Notes: a model not told the origin generated them from the letters alone. Positions 35,185-45,295 are shown, counted from the first letter of the stretch. The stretch: DNA of 64,000 bases from an uncultured Granulosicoccaceae bacterium (GCA_937957915.1 CALGNZ010000028.1:1-64000); one strand, 5' to 3'. Program-made: numbers and translations.

Positions 35185-36237
35185 TCAGGGGAACAGGGCT
35201 ATCTGTTCCAGACCTGTGGTCTCAGGTATGTCGCACATGACGTTCATGTTTTGGAGCGCCTGGCCGGAAGAGCCCTTGACCAGGTTGTCCAGTGCGGCAA
35301 TGAGTATTACTCGCCCGGGTATGCGGTCTTCATAGGCGTTTAAGGTGACTTTGTTCGAGCCTCTGACGTGTTGTGTGTGCGGTATGACGTCTGTTGGGGA
35401 CAGGTCAACGAAGGGCTCATTCTGATAGTGATTCTGCAGAGTTTGCCTGCAGTCTTCCGCAGTGTAGTTTTCAGATAGCCTGGCATAGCAAGTGACCAGC
35501 TCACCGCGACTCATAGGTATTAAGTGCGGTGTAAAGTTAACCAGAAGTTCCTTGCCGGCTGCCAGCGACAACTCTTGCTCTATTTCAGGCGCGTGGCGAT
35601 GCTGCGCCACTGCATAGGCACACATTCCCTCGCCGGCCTCAGCAAACAAAGTGTTTTGTTTTAATGCTCTGCCGGCGCCGGTGAGGCCCGATTTGGCATC
35701 GATGATTAAATCGGTTGCATCGATCAGGCCCTGGCTGACCAGGGGCAGCAGCAGTGTCAGTACCGCTGTGGGGTAGCAACCAGGGCAGGCGACAAGCCGC
35801 GTTTGCTTAATGTGTTGTCGGTAGTGTTCGGTCAGGCCGTAGACGGCTTCTTTCTGCAAATCAATGGCTGCATGCGGATTGCCATAGGTTTTTTCGTATA
35901 GCAGCGGATCACGTAGTCTGAAGTCTGCAGACACATCTATGATTTTCAAATGTGATGGCAGTGTGTTTATAACTTGCTGGCTTGTTGCATGGGGAAGTCC
36001 ACAGAACGCTACGTCTATGTCGCTCCAGTCGACATCTTCGTTGCGACACAGTGTCGGCAATCCGGTGTTGGCAAGATGCGGGAACACCTGTTCCATTTTG
36101 CGACCAGCATGTGTAGCTGCAGTCAGTGCGACAATTTCGATCCTGGGATGCCGAAGCGCAAGCCGAACCAGGTCGGCTCCGGTGTAGCCAGATGCGCCGA
36201 TGACGGCAATACGAACTTTTGAACTGGGCGATGCCAT
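35185..36237 (-). CDS. argC: N-acetyl-gamma-glutamyl-phosphate reductase
   Basis: The 350-residue protein has the NADP-binding start IGASGYTGADLVRLALRHP and the catalytic cysteine block VACPGCYPTAVL (about residues 148-159), with GLTGAGRAL and the C-terminal DNLVKGSSGQALQNMNV. These identify ArgC, the third enzyme of arginine synthesis, which reduces N-acetylglutamyl phosphate to the semialdehyde. The length is standard for the 350-residue type. In many relatives it sits beside hemJ or erpA; here it is flanked by the coiled-coil protein and a DUF4864 gene. Confidence 0.97.
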   Translation of the reverse strand: MASPSSKVRIAVIGASGYTGADLVRLALRHPRIEIVALTAATHAGRKMEQVFPHLANTGLPTLCRNEDVDWSDIDVAFCGLPHATSQQVINTLPSHLKIIDVSADFRLRDPLLYEKTYGNPHAAIDLQKEAVYGLTEHYRQHIKQTRLVACPGCYPTAVLTLLLPLVSQGLIDATDLIIDAKSGLTGAGRALKQNTLFAEAGEGMCAYAVAQHRHAPEIEQELSLAAGKELLVNFTPHLIPMSRGELVTCYARLSENYTAEDCRQTLQNHYQNEPFVDLSPTDVIPHTQHVRGSNKVTLNAYEDRIPGRVILIAALDNLVKGSSGQALQNMNVMCDIPETTGLEQIALFP

Positions 36238-36490
36238 TTGGAATTATTAACTCTTGATGAAATAGGGGAATGTGTAGTTCAGTTCTGGCAGGTTCAATGC
36301 GCAGACTTACTGGATGCAGACGCCGCAGACGGCGGGTGGCTGTACGAATAGTGCTACGTTCCAGTGACGGCGGTCCTGTACCTCAATCAAAGTGACACAG
36401 GGCGATGTCTCGGTGCATCAGAGCGGCGTAATGTCACAGAGAGCGTAGTAAGGCAGTGCACTCAGGCAGAGCATGGTCAGGTCGTGCGTG

Positions 36491-36940
36491 TCAGGCAGAG
36501 CGTCCGGGGCCCGGCACCCGCATCACAGAGTCTGTCATCCAACAGTTATTGTAGGGGCTTTTGTTTTGCCGTGACAGCCTGAACTGGTACCAGAAGTACT
36601 GACCTTGCGCATCGACCAGAGCTGCCATCACTTCAGCAACCCTGGTGTCGCTGTTCAACAGTTTCACTTCGGCGTCCTGATGATTAACCATTGGGCGATA
36701 TTGCTCTGCATCAAACAATTTAGAAAATCGATCGAGCGGCCCCGTTAGTGCCTTGTTTGCCGGAGACGCAAAGCGAAAGGTGGCTTCGATGCCATTGCCG
36801 TTGGTATTTTCTCGCAGAGACTGCAATTGGAAATGAACAACTTCCTGCGGCGTTAGCGAGGGATTCGGAACCAGCGAATCATCGAACGCAAAGGCAAGGA
36901 AGCTTGTGAACATCAGCGTCAGACCAACCAGAGTTTTCAT
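36491..36940 (-). CDS. Exported DUF4864 family protein
   Basis: From the ATG at 36940 the 149-residue product starts with a signal peptide MKTLVGLTLMFTSFLAFAF and continues with SLTPQEVVHFQLQSLREN and TFRFASPANKALTGPLDRF, the pattern of DUF4864 (an NTF2-like fold, often in plants and bacteria, function unknown). YRPMVNHQDAEV and QGQYFWYQFRLSRQ are further conserved blocks. An in-frame extension upstream of the signal peptide is rejected. It is downstream of the PilY1-like gene on the same strand, with a 220-base gap. Confidence 0.82.
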   Translation of the reverse strand: MKTLVGLTLMFTSFLAFAFDDSLVPNPSLTPQEVVHFQLQSLRENTNGNGIEATFRFASPANKALTGPLDRFSKLFDAEQYRPMVNHQDAEVKLLNSDTRVAEVMAALVDAQGQYFWYQFRLSRQNKSPYNNCWMTDSVMRVPGPGRSA

Positions 36941-37160
36941 GGTGTGTGCTCGGCGGAATCGGAGCACTAGTTTTACCCCGAAACCCGGGGTGGCACAAGG
37001 GCCAGCACGTAGCTCTGTCAAATGGCGCAGTAAACCCTCTTTCTGTTTAGCTGTTCAAACCGATTTTTTTATAGACGGCTGCTCGGTGTACCGCGGGCCT
37101 GAAAACAGGGCCAGGAGCGCGCTGGCAGGAGTTTTGCCACTCGCGCTCCCGTCCGGTGAA

Positions 37161-40004
37161 TCAGTAATCTGACTGCTCTGACCAGTAAACTCTTTTAGTG
37201 AGCGATATTTCAGGCATGTCGACTGGCTCGTATCCCACTCGCGGCTCGATTGTTCCGTTGTCGAGGATGACGGCTGTCGGTCCGCCGGCGATGCCTGGCT
37301 GGTCCAGTTCCTGATGTCGGTCAGCGACCGTTGTGCCATTGGCTGGCGAAGCGTCAAACAGATCCACAACATAGGCCCGACCGCCACCTATTGTCGGGGC
37401 GCACGGGTTATCGGGATCAGCTTGATCAGGAATGTACGTGGCAAAAAGAATCGTATTTTCAATCGTCAGCGACGATGATAGTACCTTTTCTCCCGATTCT
37501 TCGAGCCTCAGGAGCCAGCCTTCTTTAACCTGCAGCGTTTGACGGGCGTCGAGGCTGACCTGGCTGTCGGTACTCTCGACATTGTTCGCCGTTGCATCGT
37601 ACAGATCGTCTTCGGTTATTGCGCGATAAGTCCCGGAAACGGCCGCTTTTTTGTCGATCATTCCGTAGCCGTCAGGCGCGCCGTAAATGGCAGCTTGGCG
37701 AATCATGTAGAACCGATTATTGACCGTTTCATCGAGCGGATGTGCGCGGTTTCCCGAACCGATTGAAACAGACAGGTAGCGCTCACCGTTATGCGCTGTC
37801 ACAGCGACGTCCGGCGGGTAGAAGAATCGCCGATTGTCGGCGATGCCTGTGCCTGCCAGTGAGGCGATCAGTCCGCCGGTAACAGCATTGGCGGCGGTAC
37901 CTGAGTTGTTACTGACGTCGAATCTCCACAGCTGGCCACCCATATCACCAACGTAAATTTGATCGACCAGTCCGTCGTCGTCGACATCCAGCAGTTGTGG
38001 GTCAGATGGCATACTAAAGTTCATCTTTGAGTAGTCTGACTGAGTGTCCATTTCCGGAGACCAGATCAATGAGCCGTCCGTTGCATCGACAATAAAGAGC
38101 GATCTGCCGATGGTGTCACCGGATCTGATTGACGCGTAGTCCTGCATTGGATCGTAACCGCCCGCAAAGACCAGCGCATCTGTAACCTTGCCACCGATCT
38201 TTATCTTCGTTTTTGTCGGCTTGGACCACGATTGCCCAAGTTCGGTAAAATCGCTGTCCCCAGTGGCTCCGCCCTTTATTGACCAAAGGTACTTCGGATC
38301 GTTTTTATCCGTTACATCCAAAGCGTAGTAGTTGTTGCCACCGCGGCGCATGCCGACGTACAGGTAGGCATGTTCAGTACTCGGATCCAGGATGCCATCG
38401 TTGTTGACGTCGTCTATCCAGAGGGTGATGTCTCCGTCCAGCCCGTAGGTTCTCTGAGTGGTTCTTTCGTTTTCGTAGAAGGCGCCAAGGTTGTCAAGCA
38501 ACTCGGGTGGAATAAAGGAGTAGAGCTCAGATCCGTCAGTGCTGTCGATCGCGTGCAAATAGCCCTCGTTGGTGCCAATGAACACAACCGATTCAGGGTT
38601 TGCCGCTGTGCCGCCGTAGTTCAATACAGTGGGTATCGAGTGCAAAGGGTCACCCATGTGATGTCGGGTATCGTCGGTTAACTGATCGTTGTCCTCGTCG
38701 TCAATATCTACACCTCTTGCCCACTTGAGCAGCTCTTCAAGTGCTATCGGGGTTTGGCTAAAATAGGGGGCCAGTTTTGCAACATTGCTCTCGTGAACTG
38801 CATTGAGCTGGTGGTTTAAATTCTTATTGCCCGACAAGGTATACGTGTAAACCTTTCTACTGACGACATCAAGCTCGTGTGCTGCTCCACCAGCGGCAAC
38901 TGCTCCTCCATCCGGGAGGTCCGACCAGTAGCTGTGCGCGTCGTCGTAGAACGTGCCGTTGGCATTGTCCAGCGCAACATTTCCGTTTTTATCTCGTAGT
39001 TGTGGCGGGGTCCCTGAAAAGCTGTAGCGCTTCAGATTGCCGGTCCATTTAGTCCTGGCACCTGGCTGAAACAAAGCCAGGTAGGTGTCTTCCCGATGCG
39101 CCAGTCTGCTGAACTGATCAACCGTTACAGATGGCGAGACAAACGTATTAGTCTCTGATTGCGCGACCTCTACGATCGCCGCAAAGGCCTCCAGCAATTC
39201 TGCCGCAGTGTCAACCTGGTAGGCACCGCCTGTCGCTATGTCCTCCAGCCACTTCTCATCAAAATTTAGTCCGACCGTGTGCGTGACAACATTATTGTGT
39301 CCGTTGAGCGGCAGTGAATGATCCGTATCCAGCAGGTATTGTGTTAACTCAGCGCCGCAGGTTCCGTTACTTACTTTGTTTCCGACGTTGACGGGTGCGC
39401 ATGCCCGACCAATGGCATTGCTGATCTGCGTATGCCCGGTAGAGTCTTCAGTTGGCAGGCCGTCTGACAAAAGGACAATGTGATTGCTTTGGCATTGCTG
39501 CGTGATCGGCGAGTTATAGATCTGTGCCGGACCAGCTGACGCATCTTTACCCTGATAGTAAAGCAAGCCTTCAAACAGCGCCCTTTGAGTAGGTGTGCCA
39601 CCTCCGTCATACAGGCCGTTGATGCTGGAAATCAAATCGTCCTTGTTGTCAGCCACTGGATTAATATCCTCCAGCAACTCGATCGCATGGCCGGAATAGG
39701 ACATCAGCCCTGCGTTGAAGCGGTCATTAGTATTTAGCAGAACGTTCAGAGCAGCTTTCAGTTTGTCCAGACGAGTAACATCGTTCGTGGGGTCTCCGTC
39801 ACCGTCGTCGTCGACGGTGCCCATTGATCCGGACACATCGAGAATAAACAGCACGTTTGGTTGAGGCCCGGTGCTAAAAAATATTTCAGTGTCATCCGCT
39901 GCGGACTGACCTGATGCGATGCAGAGGGCGAGTGCAGACATGCAGGTCGCCAGTTCTTTAACGAGTCTGCCTTTGAGCAGAGAAGAGGTGGTTTCAGATC
40001 GCAT
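37161..40004 (-). CDS. PilY1-like type IV pilus biogenesis/adhesin protein
   Basis: The 947-residue exported protein has a signal-like N-terminus ending near SGQSAADD. It is followed by a von Willebrand A domain with the MIDAS motif DVSGS (residues 56-60), SDGLPTEDS and the Thr in GGGTPTQRA. The C-terminal half is a PilC/PilY1 beta-propeller with HSIPTVLNYGG, VFIGTNEGYLHAID and LFIVDATDG, and it contains the calcium loop DVNNDGILD near residue 530. PilY1 proteins regulate pilus retraction and act as mechanosensitive tip adhesins. No minor pilin genes (fimT, pilV, pilW, pilX, pilE) are adjacent, which is unusual. Confidence 0.88.
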   Translation of the reverse strand: MRSETTSSLLKGRLVKELATCMSALALCIASGQSAADDTEIFFSTGPQPNVLFILDVSGSMGTVDDDGDGDPTNDVTRLDKLKAALNVLLNTNDRFNAGLMSYSGHAIELLEDINPVADNKDDLISSINGLYDGGGTPTQRALFEGLLYYQGKDASAGPAQIYNSPITQQCQSNHIVLLSDGLPTEDSTGHTQISNAIGRACAPVNVGNKVSNGTCGAELTQYLLDTDHSLPLNGHNNVVTHTVGLNFDEKWLEDIATGGAYQVDTAAELLEAFAAIVEVAQSETNTFVSPSVTVDQFSRLAHREDTYLALFQPGARTKWTGNLKRYSFSGTPPQLRDKNGNVALDNANGTFYDDAHSYWSDLPDGGAVAAGGAAHELDVVSRKVYTYTLSGNKNLNHQLNAVHESNVAKLAPYFSQTPIALEELLKWARGVDIDDEDNDQLTDDTRHHMGDPLHSIPTVLNYGGTAANPESVVFIGTNEGYLHAIDSTDGSELYSFIPPELLDNLGAFYENERTTQRTYGLDGDITLWIDDVNNDGILDPSTEHAYLYVGMRRGGNNYYALDVTDKNDPKYLWSIKGGATGDSDFTELGQSWSKPTKTKIKIGGKVTDALVFAGGYDPMQDYASIRSGDTIGRSLFIVDATDGSLIWSPEMDTQSDYSKMNFSMPSDPQLLDVDDDGLVDQIYVGDMGGQLWRFDVSNNSGTAANAVTGGLIASLAGTGIADNRRFFYPPDVAVTAHNGERYLSVSIGSGNRAHPLDETVNNRFYMIRQAAIYGAPDGYGMIDKKAAVSGTYRAITEDDLYDATANNVESTDSQVSLDARQTLQVKEGWLLRLEESGEKVLSSSLTIENTILFATYIPDQADPDNPCAPTIGGGRAYVVDLFDASPANGTTVADRHQELDQPGIAGGPTAVILDNGTIEPRVGYEPVDMPEISLTKRVYWSEQSDY

Positions 40005-40330
40005 AGTTTTTCACCCTTAAAACTTTGTGAACGGTCCAGCGGAGTTACTTTGCTGTTATCACTATTGGATTACCAATAGGGAATATGTATTTCTTCAGAC
40101 GCCGGGGTTTGCGGCAAAGTCGTTCTGGACTTTAGTCGGGATAGCAGCGAGTGCAGACTTTGAGACGTGGCACCAGTTTTGCCGGGCTGGGTGGAGCTCA
40201 CGTTAAACGGGTATTTCGGTATCGATGGTGGTGGACCTGCAACTGCAAGTAAAAATGGTGATGCAGATATTGCGCAATCAAGGCGGCTGGCCCACACTGG
40301 TTCCTCCGTGGAATGCTGATATAAAAATCG
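40005..40330. other. Divergent intergenic region with 18-bp inverted repeat
   Basis: These 326 bases separate the PilY1-like gene from the MFS gene. A perfect inverted repeat CTATTGG-ATTA-CCAATAG lies at 40062-40079 (7-bp arms), 58 bases upstream of the PilY1-like start, and could be an operator. A leftward open frame of 195 codons runs across this region but has no family features and is rejected. Confidence 0.4.
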
Positions 40331-41557
40331 ATGGATGCAAAATCTGAAATAGATACAGGCACGTGGCGCTCGCCGTCTGTAGTCATTGTTGCCGCCTGTC
40401 TGATCGCCATGATTGGGTTTGGCAGTCGCTCGACATTTGGCCTGTTTCTGGAGCCGATGACTGAAACTCGAGGCTGGTCGCGGGAGACTTTCGCACTCGC
40501 GCTGGCACTGCAAAATCTGATGTGGGGGATTGGTGTCCCGATTGCCGGAGCAATATCTGACAAGTACGGTGCTGCGCGAGTTATCGCCATTGGCGCCGTG
40601 ATGTACGGCCTGGGGATCTATGGGATGTCTACAGCCGAGACCGGTACAGCGCTCCACCTTACCGGAGGGATACTCACTGGTCTGGGTGTGGCATTTACCG
40701 CATTTTCCCTGGCAATGGCGGCGATGGCGCGGGTTGTTTCTGCTGATAGAAGATCTTTCGTGCTTGGGCTGGGTACTGCTGCCGGTTCGTTCGGGCAGGT
40801 GATATTCTCGCCATTGAGCCAGGGATTCATCTCAGCATTTGGCTGGCAACAAGCACTGGTATTGCAAGCGGGCCTGGTATTGGTGCTAATTCCGCTTGCG
40901 CTGGCATTGCCGCTGGTTTCAAGCTCCAGTCAGGTAGCTGAAAGCAAACAGTCACTCAAAGAGGCTGTTCAAGAGGCATTCGCACATCGTGGGTTCGTAT
41001 TATTAACTGCCGGTTTCTTCGTTTGCGGTTTTCATGTTGCGTTCATAACGGTGCATTTCCCCGCTTATGTCAGTGACATGGGATTATCCGCTTCGGTAGG
41101 TGCCTGGGCGTTGGCTATTATCGGGTTGTTCAATATTGCAGGGTCTTTTTTGTCCGGTATGGCCGGGCAGCGGTTCAGCAAGAAGTCGAGTTTGAGTTTT
41201 ATCTATCTGGCTCGCGCGGTGGTGATAAGCGCTTTATTGATTGCGCCAAAAACACCTGAAACGATTTATCTGTTTTCTGCAATGATGGGGTTGTTGTGGC
41301 TATCTACGGTGCCACTCACTACCGGTATTGTGGCGCAGGTTTTTGGCTTGCGGTATCTGGCTACGTTATTTGGATTGGTGTTCCTCAGTCATCAGCTTGG
41401 CAGTTTTATCGGAGTGTGGCTCGGTGGACGTCTGTACGACACCTACGGGTCCTATGATGGTATGTGGCTTGCCGGCATATTCTTCGGCGTGGTAGCGGCA
41501 GTAATACACTGGCCTATCAATGAGCAGCCTCTGGCTCGATTGGCACCTGATGCCTGA
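40331..41557 (+). CDS. MFS transporter, monocarboxylate/OFA-type
   Basis: A 408-residue protein with 12 predicted membrane segments. The opening GFGSRSTFGLFLEPMTETRGWSRETFALALALQNL and the loop AGAISDKYGAARVIAIG resemble the monocarboxylate porter and oxalate:formate antiporter (MCT/OFA) branches of the major facilitators. It probably carries an organic acid; the substrate is not readable. It could in principle serve the aromatic-acid pathway about 5 kb to the right, but nothing in the spacing shows this. It is transcribed rightward, alone or with the ABC exporter. Confidence 0.82.
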   Translation: MDAKSEIDTGTWRSPSVVIVAACLIAMIGFGSRSTFGLFLEPMTETRGWSRETFALALALQNLMWGIGVPIAGAISDKYGAARVIAIGAVMYGLGIYGMSTAETGTALHLTGGILTGLGVAFTAFSLAMAAMARVVSADRRSFVLGLGTAAGSFGQVIFSPLSQGFISAFGWQQALVLQAGLVLVLIPLALALPLVSSSSQVAESKQSLKEAVQEAFAHRGFVLLTAGFFVCGFHVAFITVHFPAYVSDMGLSASVGAWALAIIGLFNIAGSFLSGMAGQRFSKKSSLSFIYLARAVVISALLIAPKTPETIYLFSAMMGLLWLSTVPLTTGIVAQVFGLRYLATLFGLVFLSHQLGSFIGVWLGGRLYDTYGSYDGMWLAGIFFGVVAAVIHWPINEQPLARLAPDA

Positions 41558-41760
41558 GCTTGTACGGCAAAATTAAGCATGCTGCCTGACCGCTTGTAAC
41601 CACCGAAACAACCTGATTCGGTGTGCGGGGACGTCAGTAGCAGATACACAATAGTTTCAAACCAAAATGCCGCGTCCCGTTTGTAAACCTTGCCTATTGG
41701 GCGCGTGCCGTTAATGCACGGTGATCACGTGTGAAATCCCTTATCGGGACAGGTCCTTAA

Positions 41761-43587
41761 TTGTTCTCATTTTTCGAAAAACTGATAGATCCGTTGGTTG
41801 AAACGGAGCTCGTACAACCGCCAAAAGGTACGCGTGACTTCTTCTATCACTATTTGTGGCCGTACCGAAGGCTATTGCTGGTTACCCTGTTTTTTACCAG
41901 TGTCGCATCGATAGCGGAGCTCTATCTGTACGCCTACCTCGGCTACATTCTGGATTGGATGACGACAACTGCGCCGGCTGATTTTTACAGCGAGCATGGC
42001 ATGGCACTGGTGCTGATGTTCCTGGTAGTGGCGGTGGTGCGACCAGTGTGTATGGTGGTCGCCCGGTGCCTTATTTCCTTAGCCCTGACGCCAGGGCTGA
42101 GCAACTCGGTGCGGTGGCAAAACCATCGGTATGTCGTGCGTCAAAGCCTGTCCTATTTTCAAAGTGATTTTGCTGGCAGAGTTGCACAGAAAGTAATGCA
42201 GACCGGCAATTCACTGCGTGAGTCCGTACTCAATGTTGTTGATGGAGTGTGGCTGCTGATTATTTATCTGGCTGGGACGATTTGGCTTTTTCTGGAGATA
42301 GACTGGCGACTGATGGTACCGGTGCTTTTTTGGGTTGTGGCATACGGTGTGGTGATTGTCCGGCTAACGCCGAAGGTCGGTGAACATTCACGTTCTGTGT
42401 CAGAGGCCAACTCGGCCCTGACCGGGCGCATCGTCGACAGCTACACCAACATACAGGCTGTGAAGCTGTTCGCACATGCCGATCGGGAAGAGGCATTTGT
42501 CGCTGTCGGCTTTAAGCGGCATACAAGAGCACTGCGCGATTTGATGAGAGCTATTTTGCGTATGTTGATCTCGCTGGTTGTGATCAATACCGTGCTCATT
42601 GTAAGTACCGCGGTGCTGAGTATTTACTTCTGGCAACAGGGCTCGATCAGTATAGGTTCAATCGCAATTGCTAATGGTTTGATTCTACGGTTGAATCAAA
42701 TGTCAGGTTGGATCTTGCGCACCATCTCTGCTTTGTTCGAAAGTATTGGTACCGTCGAAAACGGTATTGAAACTATCGCTGTCGACAATGCCATTGTTGA
42801 TGTAGCAAAGGCACCGGAGTTAAAGGTGTCAGAAGGCACCGTTGAGTTTCGGCAGGTACAATTTCGTTACGCTCATGACGAGCGCGTAATACGCAATTTC
42901 TCGTTGCAGGTGGCCGCTGGAGAAAAGATCGGGCTGGTTGGCCGGTCCGGTGCCGGTAAGTCGACTTTAGTTAATCTGCTGTTGCGCTTTTACGATTTGA
43001 GCGATGGCCAAATATTAATAGATGATCAGAATATCTCGCATGTATCGCAACAATCTCTTCGATCATATATAGGAATGGTCTCGCAGGATACCTCTCTATT
43101 GCATAGATCGATACGCGACAACATCAACTATGGAAAGCCAGATGCGAGCGAAGAAGAAATTCTCGCCGCTGCGTGTCTGGCAGAAGCTGACGGGTTTATC
43201 CCCGGGCTGGTTGATAACCGCGATCGAAAAGGGCTGGACGCGCATGTTGGCGAAAGAGGGGTAAAGCTTTCTGGCGGGCAGCGGCAGCGCATCGCTATAG
43301 CACGGGTTATTCTCAAAGACGCGCCCATTCTAGTGCTGGATGAGGCAACATCCGCACTTGATTCTGAAGTTGAAGCGGCGATCCAGAGCAAGTTGCACGA
43401 GTTGATGTCAGGCAAGACGGTGATTGCTATTGCACATCGGCTATCCACCATCGCGGCGATGGATCGACTGGTGGTCATGGATAATGGGGAGATCGTCGAA
43501 ACAGGCACTCACCAGCAGTTGCTGGCGGCCAATGGTTTGTACGCGCAATTGTGGCACCGCCAGTCGGGCGGTTTCCTTGGCGAGTGA
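41761..43587 (+). CDS. ABC half-exporter (permease-ATPase fusion, MsbA/ABCB-like)
   Basis: The 608-residue protein fuses a six-helix type I exporter membrane domain (residues about 35-320) to a nucleotide-binding domain. It has Walker A GRSGAGKST (about residues 395-403), Q-loop SQDTSL, signature LSGGQRQRIA and Walker B ILVLDEATSALD. It functions as a dimer that exports a lipid, peptide or drug. The PPKGTRDFFYHYLWPYRR start is typical of a subset of uncharacterised ABC exporters. The TTG start at 41761 follows GGACAGG at a fair distance; no better start is visible. Confidence 0.92.
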   Translation: MFSFFEKLIDPLVETELVQPPKGTRDFFYHYLWPYRRLLLVTLFFTSVASIAELYLYAYLGYILDWMTTTAPADFYSEHGMALVLMFLVVAVVRPVCMVVARCLISLALTPGLSNSVRWQNHRYVVRQSLSYFQSDFAGRVAQKVMQTGNSLRESVLNVVDGVWLLIIYLAGTIWLFLEIDWRLMVPVLFWVVAYGVVIVRLTPKVGEHSRSVSEANSALTGRIVDSYTNIQAVKLFAHADREEAFVAVGFKRHTRALRDLMRAILRMLISLVVINTVLIVSTAVLSIYFWQQGSISIGSIAIANGLILRLNQMSGWILRTISALFESIGTVENGIETIAVDNAIVDVAKAPELKVSEGTVEFRQVQFRYAHDERVIRNFSLQVAAGEKIGLVGRSGAGKSTLVNLLLRFYDLSDGQILIDDQNISHVSQQSLRSYIGMVSQDTSLLHRSIRDNINYGKPDASEEEILAAACLAEADGFIPGLVDNRDRKGLDAHVGERGVKLSGGQRQRIAIARVILKDAPILVLDEATSALDSEVEAAIQSKLHELMSGKTVIAIAHRLSTIAAMDRLVVMDNGEIVETGTHQQLLAANGLYAQLWHRQSGGFLGE

Positions 43588-43762
43588 CACGGCCTCATAG
43601 ATTTTGGTTGGCATTACACCTTGGTTTGATTTCTCCGTTGAGTACTGGTTCGGTTTACAGTACCAGTGTGGGGTCGTGGTTGGCTGTCGAGCACTCGGGC
43701 GCAACCACAAGGCGAAGAAGTTTGGCAACTGATAATAAAATCAAAAGTAGAGGTGTGACCAA

Positions 43763-44530
43763 ATGCTGAGAGTAATACTGGCAACGCTAGGGGTGGCGTT
43801 GATAGCCTTCGGACTTTTTGGGGGTAAGAGCCTGGAGCAGGTATATGCCGGGTTGACCGGCGCCTTCGGAAAATTCAACGCTAACGATAGCTCGCAGGTT
43901 GCGGTGGCTGACTTGCCGGTCGATGAGGCTGGCTCTCCTTCCCCAACTGATTCAGGAGCGGTGGTCGCAGTCAATGCGACAACTAATGCGACAACTGATG
44001 ATTCAAAACCTGCAGCTGTGGAACTCTCTGGCACTGCAGAAAAAGTAGTGCAGCCTCTGGTGACCGAGACGGCAACTGAGGCCGACGCGGGCGAGCGGAA
44101 ACTTAGCGTGGCGAACGTCGTCGCTGATGACAAAGAAATCGGTACGCTTGCCAAGGTCTCTGCTGATAGTGGTTCAGATGATGGCGGGGCGATGAAAGAG
44201 GTCAAAGCCTCGGCTCGCAATGAAGAACAGGCACTGGCAGAGGGCACCACCGATGAAGGCGGCGCAGAATTCTCGAAAGAAGCTGATGTCGGCGGTATTT
44301 TGCTAACAACGACTGGCGGTAACAAAGTTGAGGCGTTGTTTGTATTGAAGGATCTGGTCAACATGCGCCAGGGCCCGTCGATTGAGCACGAGGTCGTGTT
44401 GCGGCTGGAAAAGGGGCAGGAATTGATGGAGTTCAAGCGCGATGGTAAGTGGGTGCATGTCGGCGCCTACGGAACATCCGGGAAAATTGGCTGGGTCCAT
44501 GAGCGTTTGGTCGGTAAAACCCCGGGCTGA
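43763..44530 (+). CDS. Exported or membrane-anchored SH3b-domain protein
   Basis: A 255-residue protein with a single N-terminal hydrophobic helix (residues 3-20), a long low-complexity region rich in Ala, Asp, Glu, Thr and Val (about 45-190), and a C-terminal bacterial SH3 domain with LVNMRQGPSIEHEVVLRL and GWVHERLVG. Such domains bind cell-wall glycans or peptides. A good ribosome site AGAGGTG precedes the ATG. No enzymatic domain is present. It may be a periplasmic wall-associated factor; its role is unknown. Confidence 0.8.
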   Translation: MLRVILATLGVALIAFGLFGGKSLEQVYAGLTGAFGKFNANDSSQVAVADLPVDEAGSPSPTDSGAVVAVNATTNATTDDSKPAAVELSGTAEKVVQPLVTETATEADAGERKLSVANVVADDKEIGTLAKVSADSGSDDGGAMKEVKASARNEEQALAEGTTDEGGAEFSKEADVGGILLTTTGGNKVEALFVLKDLVNMRQGPSIEHEVVLRLEKGQELMEFKRDGKWVHVGAYGTSGKIGWVHERLVGKTPG

Positions 44531-44837
44531 TTGTCAATGCGCAAGCTGTCAATGCGGTAACCGGCATTCAAAAACGCCGGGCCTTCCCCGGTTTGTTAGT
44601 GGTACATAGTTAAGTCTGGATTTCTCCAGCTGATGTAAATAGCGGATTGTGTAGTTACCCAGAATCCGTTCAGCTCGCCAGGGCTGGGCAGCAATAATGT
44701 GACATGGAGCCTCTTACGCGGAGGTTTTGATGCTGTCATGCTTCGAAAATAGTACAGCATGTTTCATTTTTGAATCACCTCAAGGTAAATTTGCGCTCAT
44801 TCCGGCACAGTGGCGTTTTTCTACTGAGGTGAACGCC
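44531..44837. other. Intergenic region with weak terminator
   Basis: These 307 bases follow the SH3b gene. They hold the weak hairpin at 44576-44594. An in-frame start at 44727 would extend the next gene upstream but lacks an export signal at its front. Otherwise nothing is seen. Confidence 0.4.
44576..44594 (+). terminator. Weak terminator after the SH3b gene
   Basis: Stem CCGGG/CCCGG with a 5-base loop, followed by TTTGTT, about 45 bases past the SH3b stop. Confidence 0.4.
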
Positions 44838-45263
44838 ATGACTACAGAACTTCGATCGCTTACCAATCGTTTCAGCCTGTTGGTGATGTGTGCTGTGTTT
44901 GCCACTGGCTGCAGCCATACTCCATATTCACCGACCGGCGGTGCCTCGTTCATAGCGTCAGCGCTTGTGCCAGTTGGCGCGTTGCGAACTGTTAGAATGG
45001 AAATGCCTGATGACAAGTTAGCGCGTGTTTGTCCCGGCAACGGTCGAGCTGATTGCGAGGCCAATTGGCAGCATTTGCAGGAAGGTGCCACGGCTGCTGA
45101 AGTCGCCAAATTGTTGGGGCAACCCGCGCAGCAGACTGGACCAGACATCTACATAGAAAAAGTTGTTGAGCAGTGGCAATATGGGCATAACGGCGTCGTC
45201 TATTTCGAGAATGAAGAATTGCGTTATGTAGAAACGCCCACTTCTTTTGAATACTATTTGTAG
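44838..45263 (+). CDS. Small SmpA/OmlA-like lipoprotein
   Basis: Using the ATG at 44838, the 141-residue product has a lipoprotein signal with ATGC before Cys (FSLLVMCAVFATGCSH) and a small soluble domain. The LQEGATAAEVAKLLGQPAQQTGPD block and the following EQWQYGHNGVVYFENEEL resemble the SmpA/OmlA (BamE-like) helix-plus-strand fold. The lipobox position -3 is Ala and not Leu, so lipidation is likely but not certain. The function is unknown. A good terminator hairpin follows. Confidence 0.72.
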   Translation: MTTELRSLTNRFSLLVMCAVFATGCSHTPYSPTGGASFIASALVPVGALRTVRMEMPDDKLARVCPGNGRADCEANWQHLQEGATAAEVAKLLGQPAQQTGPDIYIEKVVEQWQYGHNGVVYFENEELRYVETPTSFEYYL

Positions 45264-45295
45264 TTATTGTCTCCGACGCGTTGTCTGAAAATTTA

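Noticed and set aside
40070..40657. 195-codon leftward frame over the PilY1/MFS gap
   Set aside because: It overlaps the start of the MFS gene on the other strand and has no export signal or known motif.
43741..44436. 231-codon Ser/Ala-rich frame opposite the SH3b gene
   Set aside because: It is a mirror of the low-complexity linker of the SH3b protein and has no start signal.
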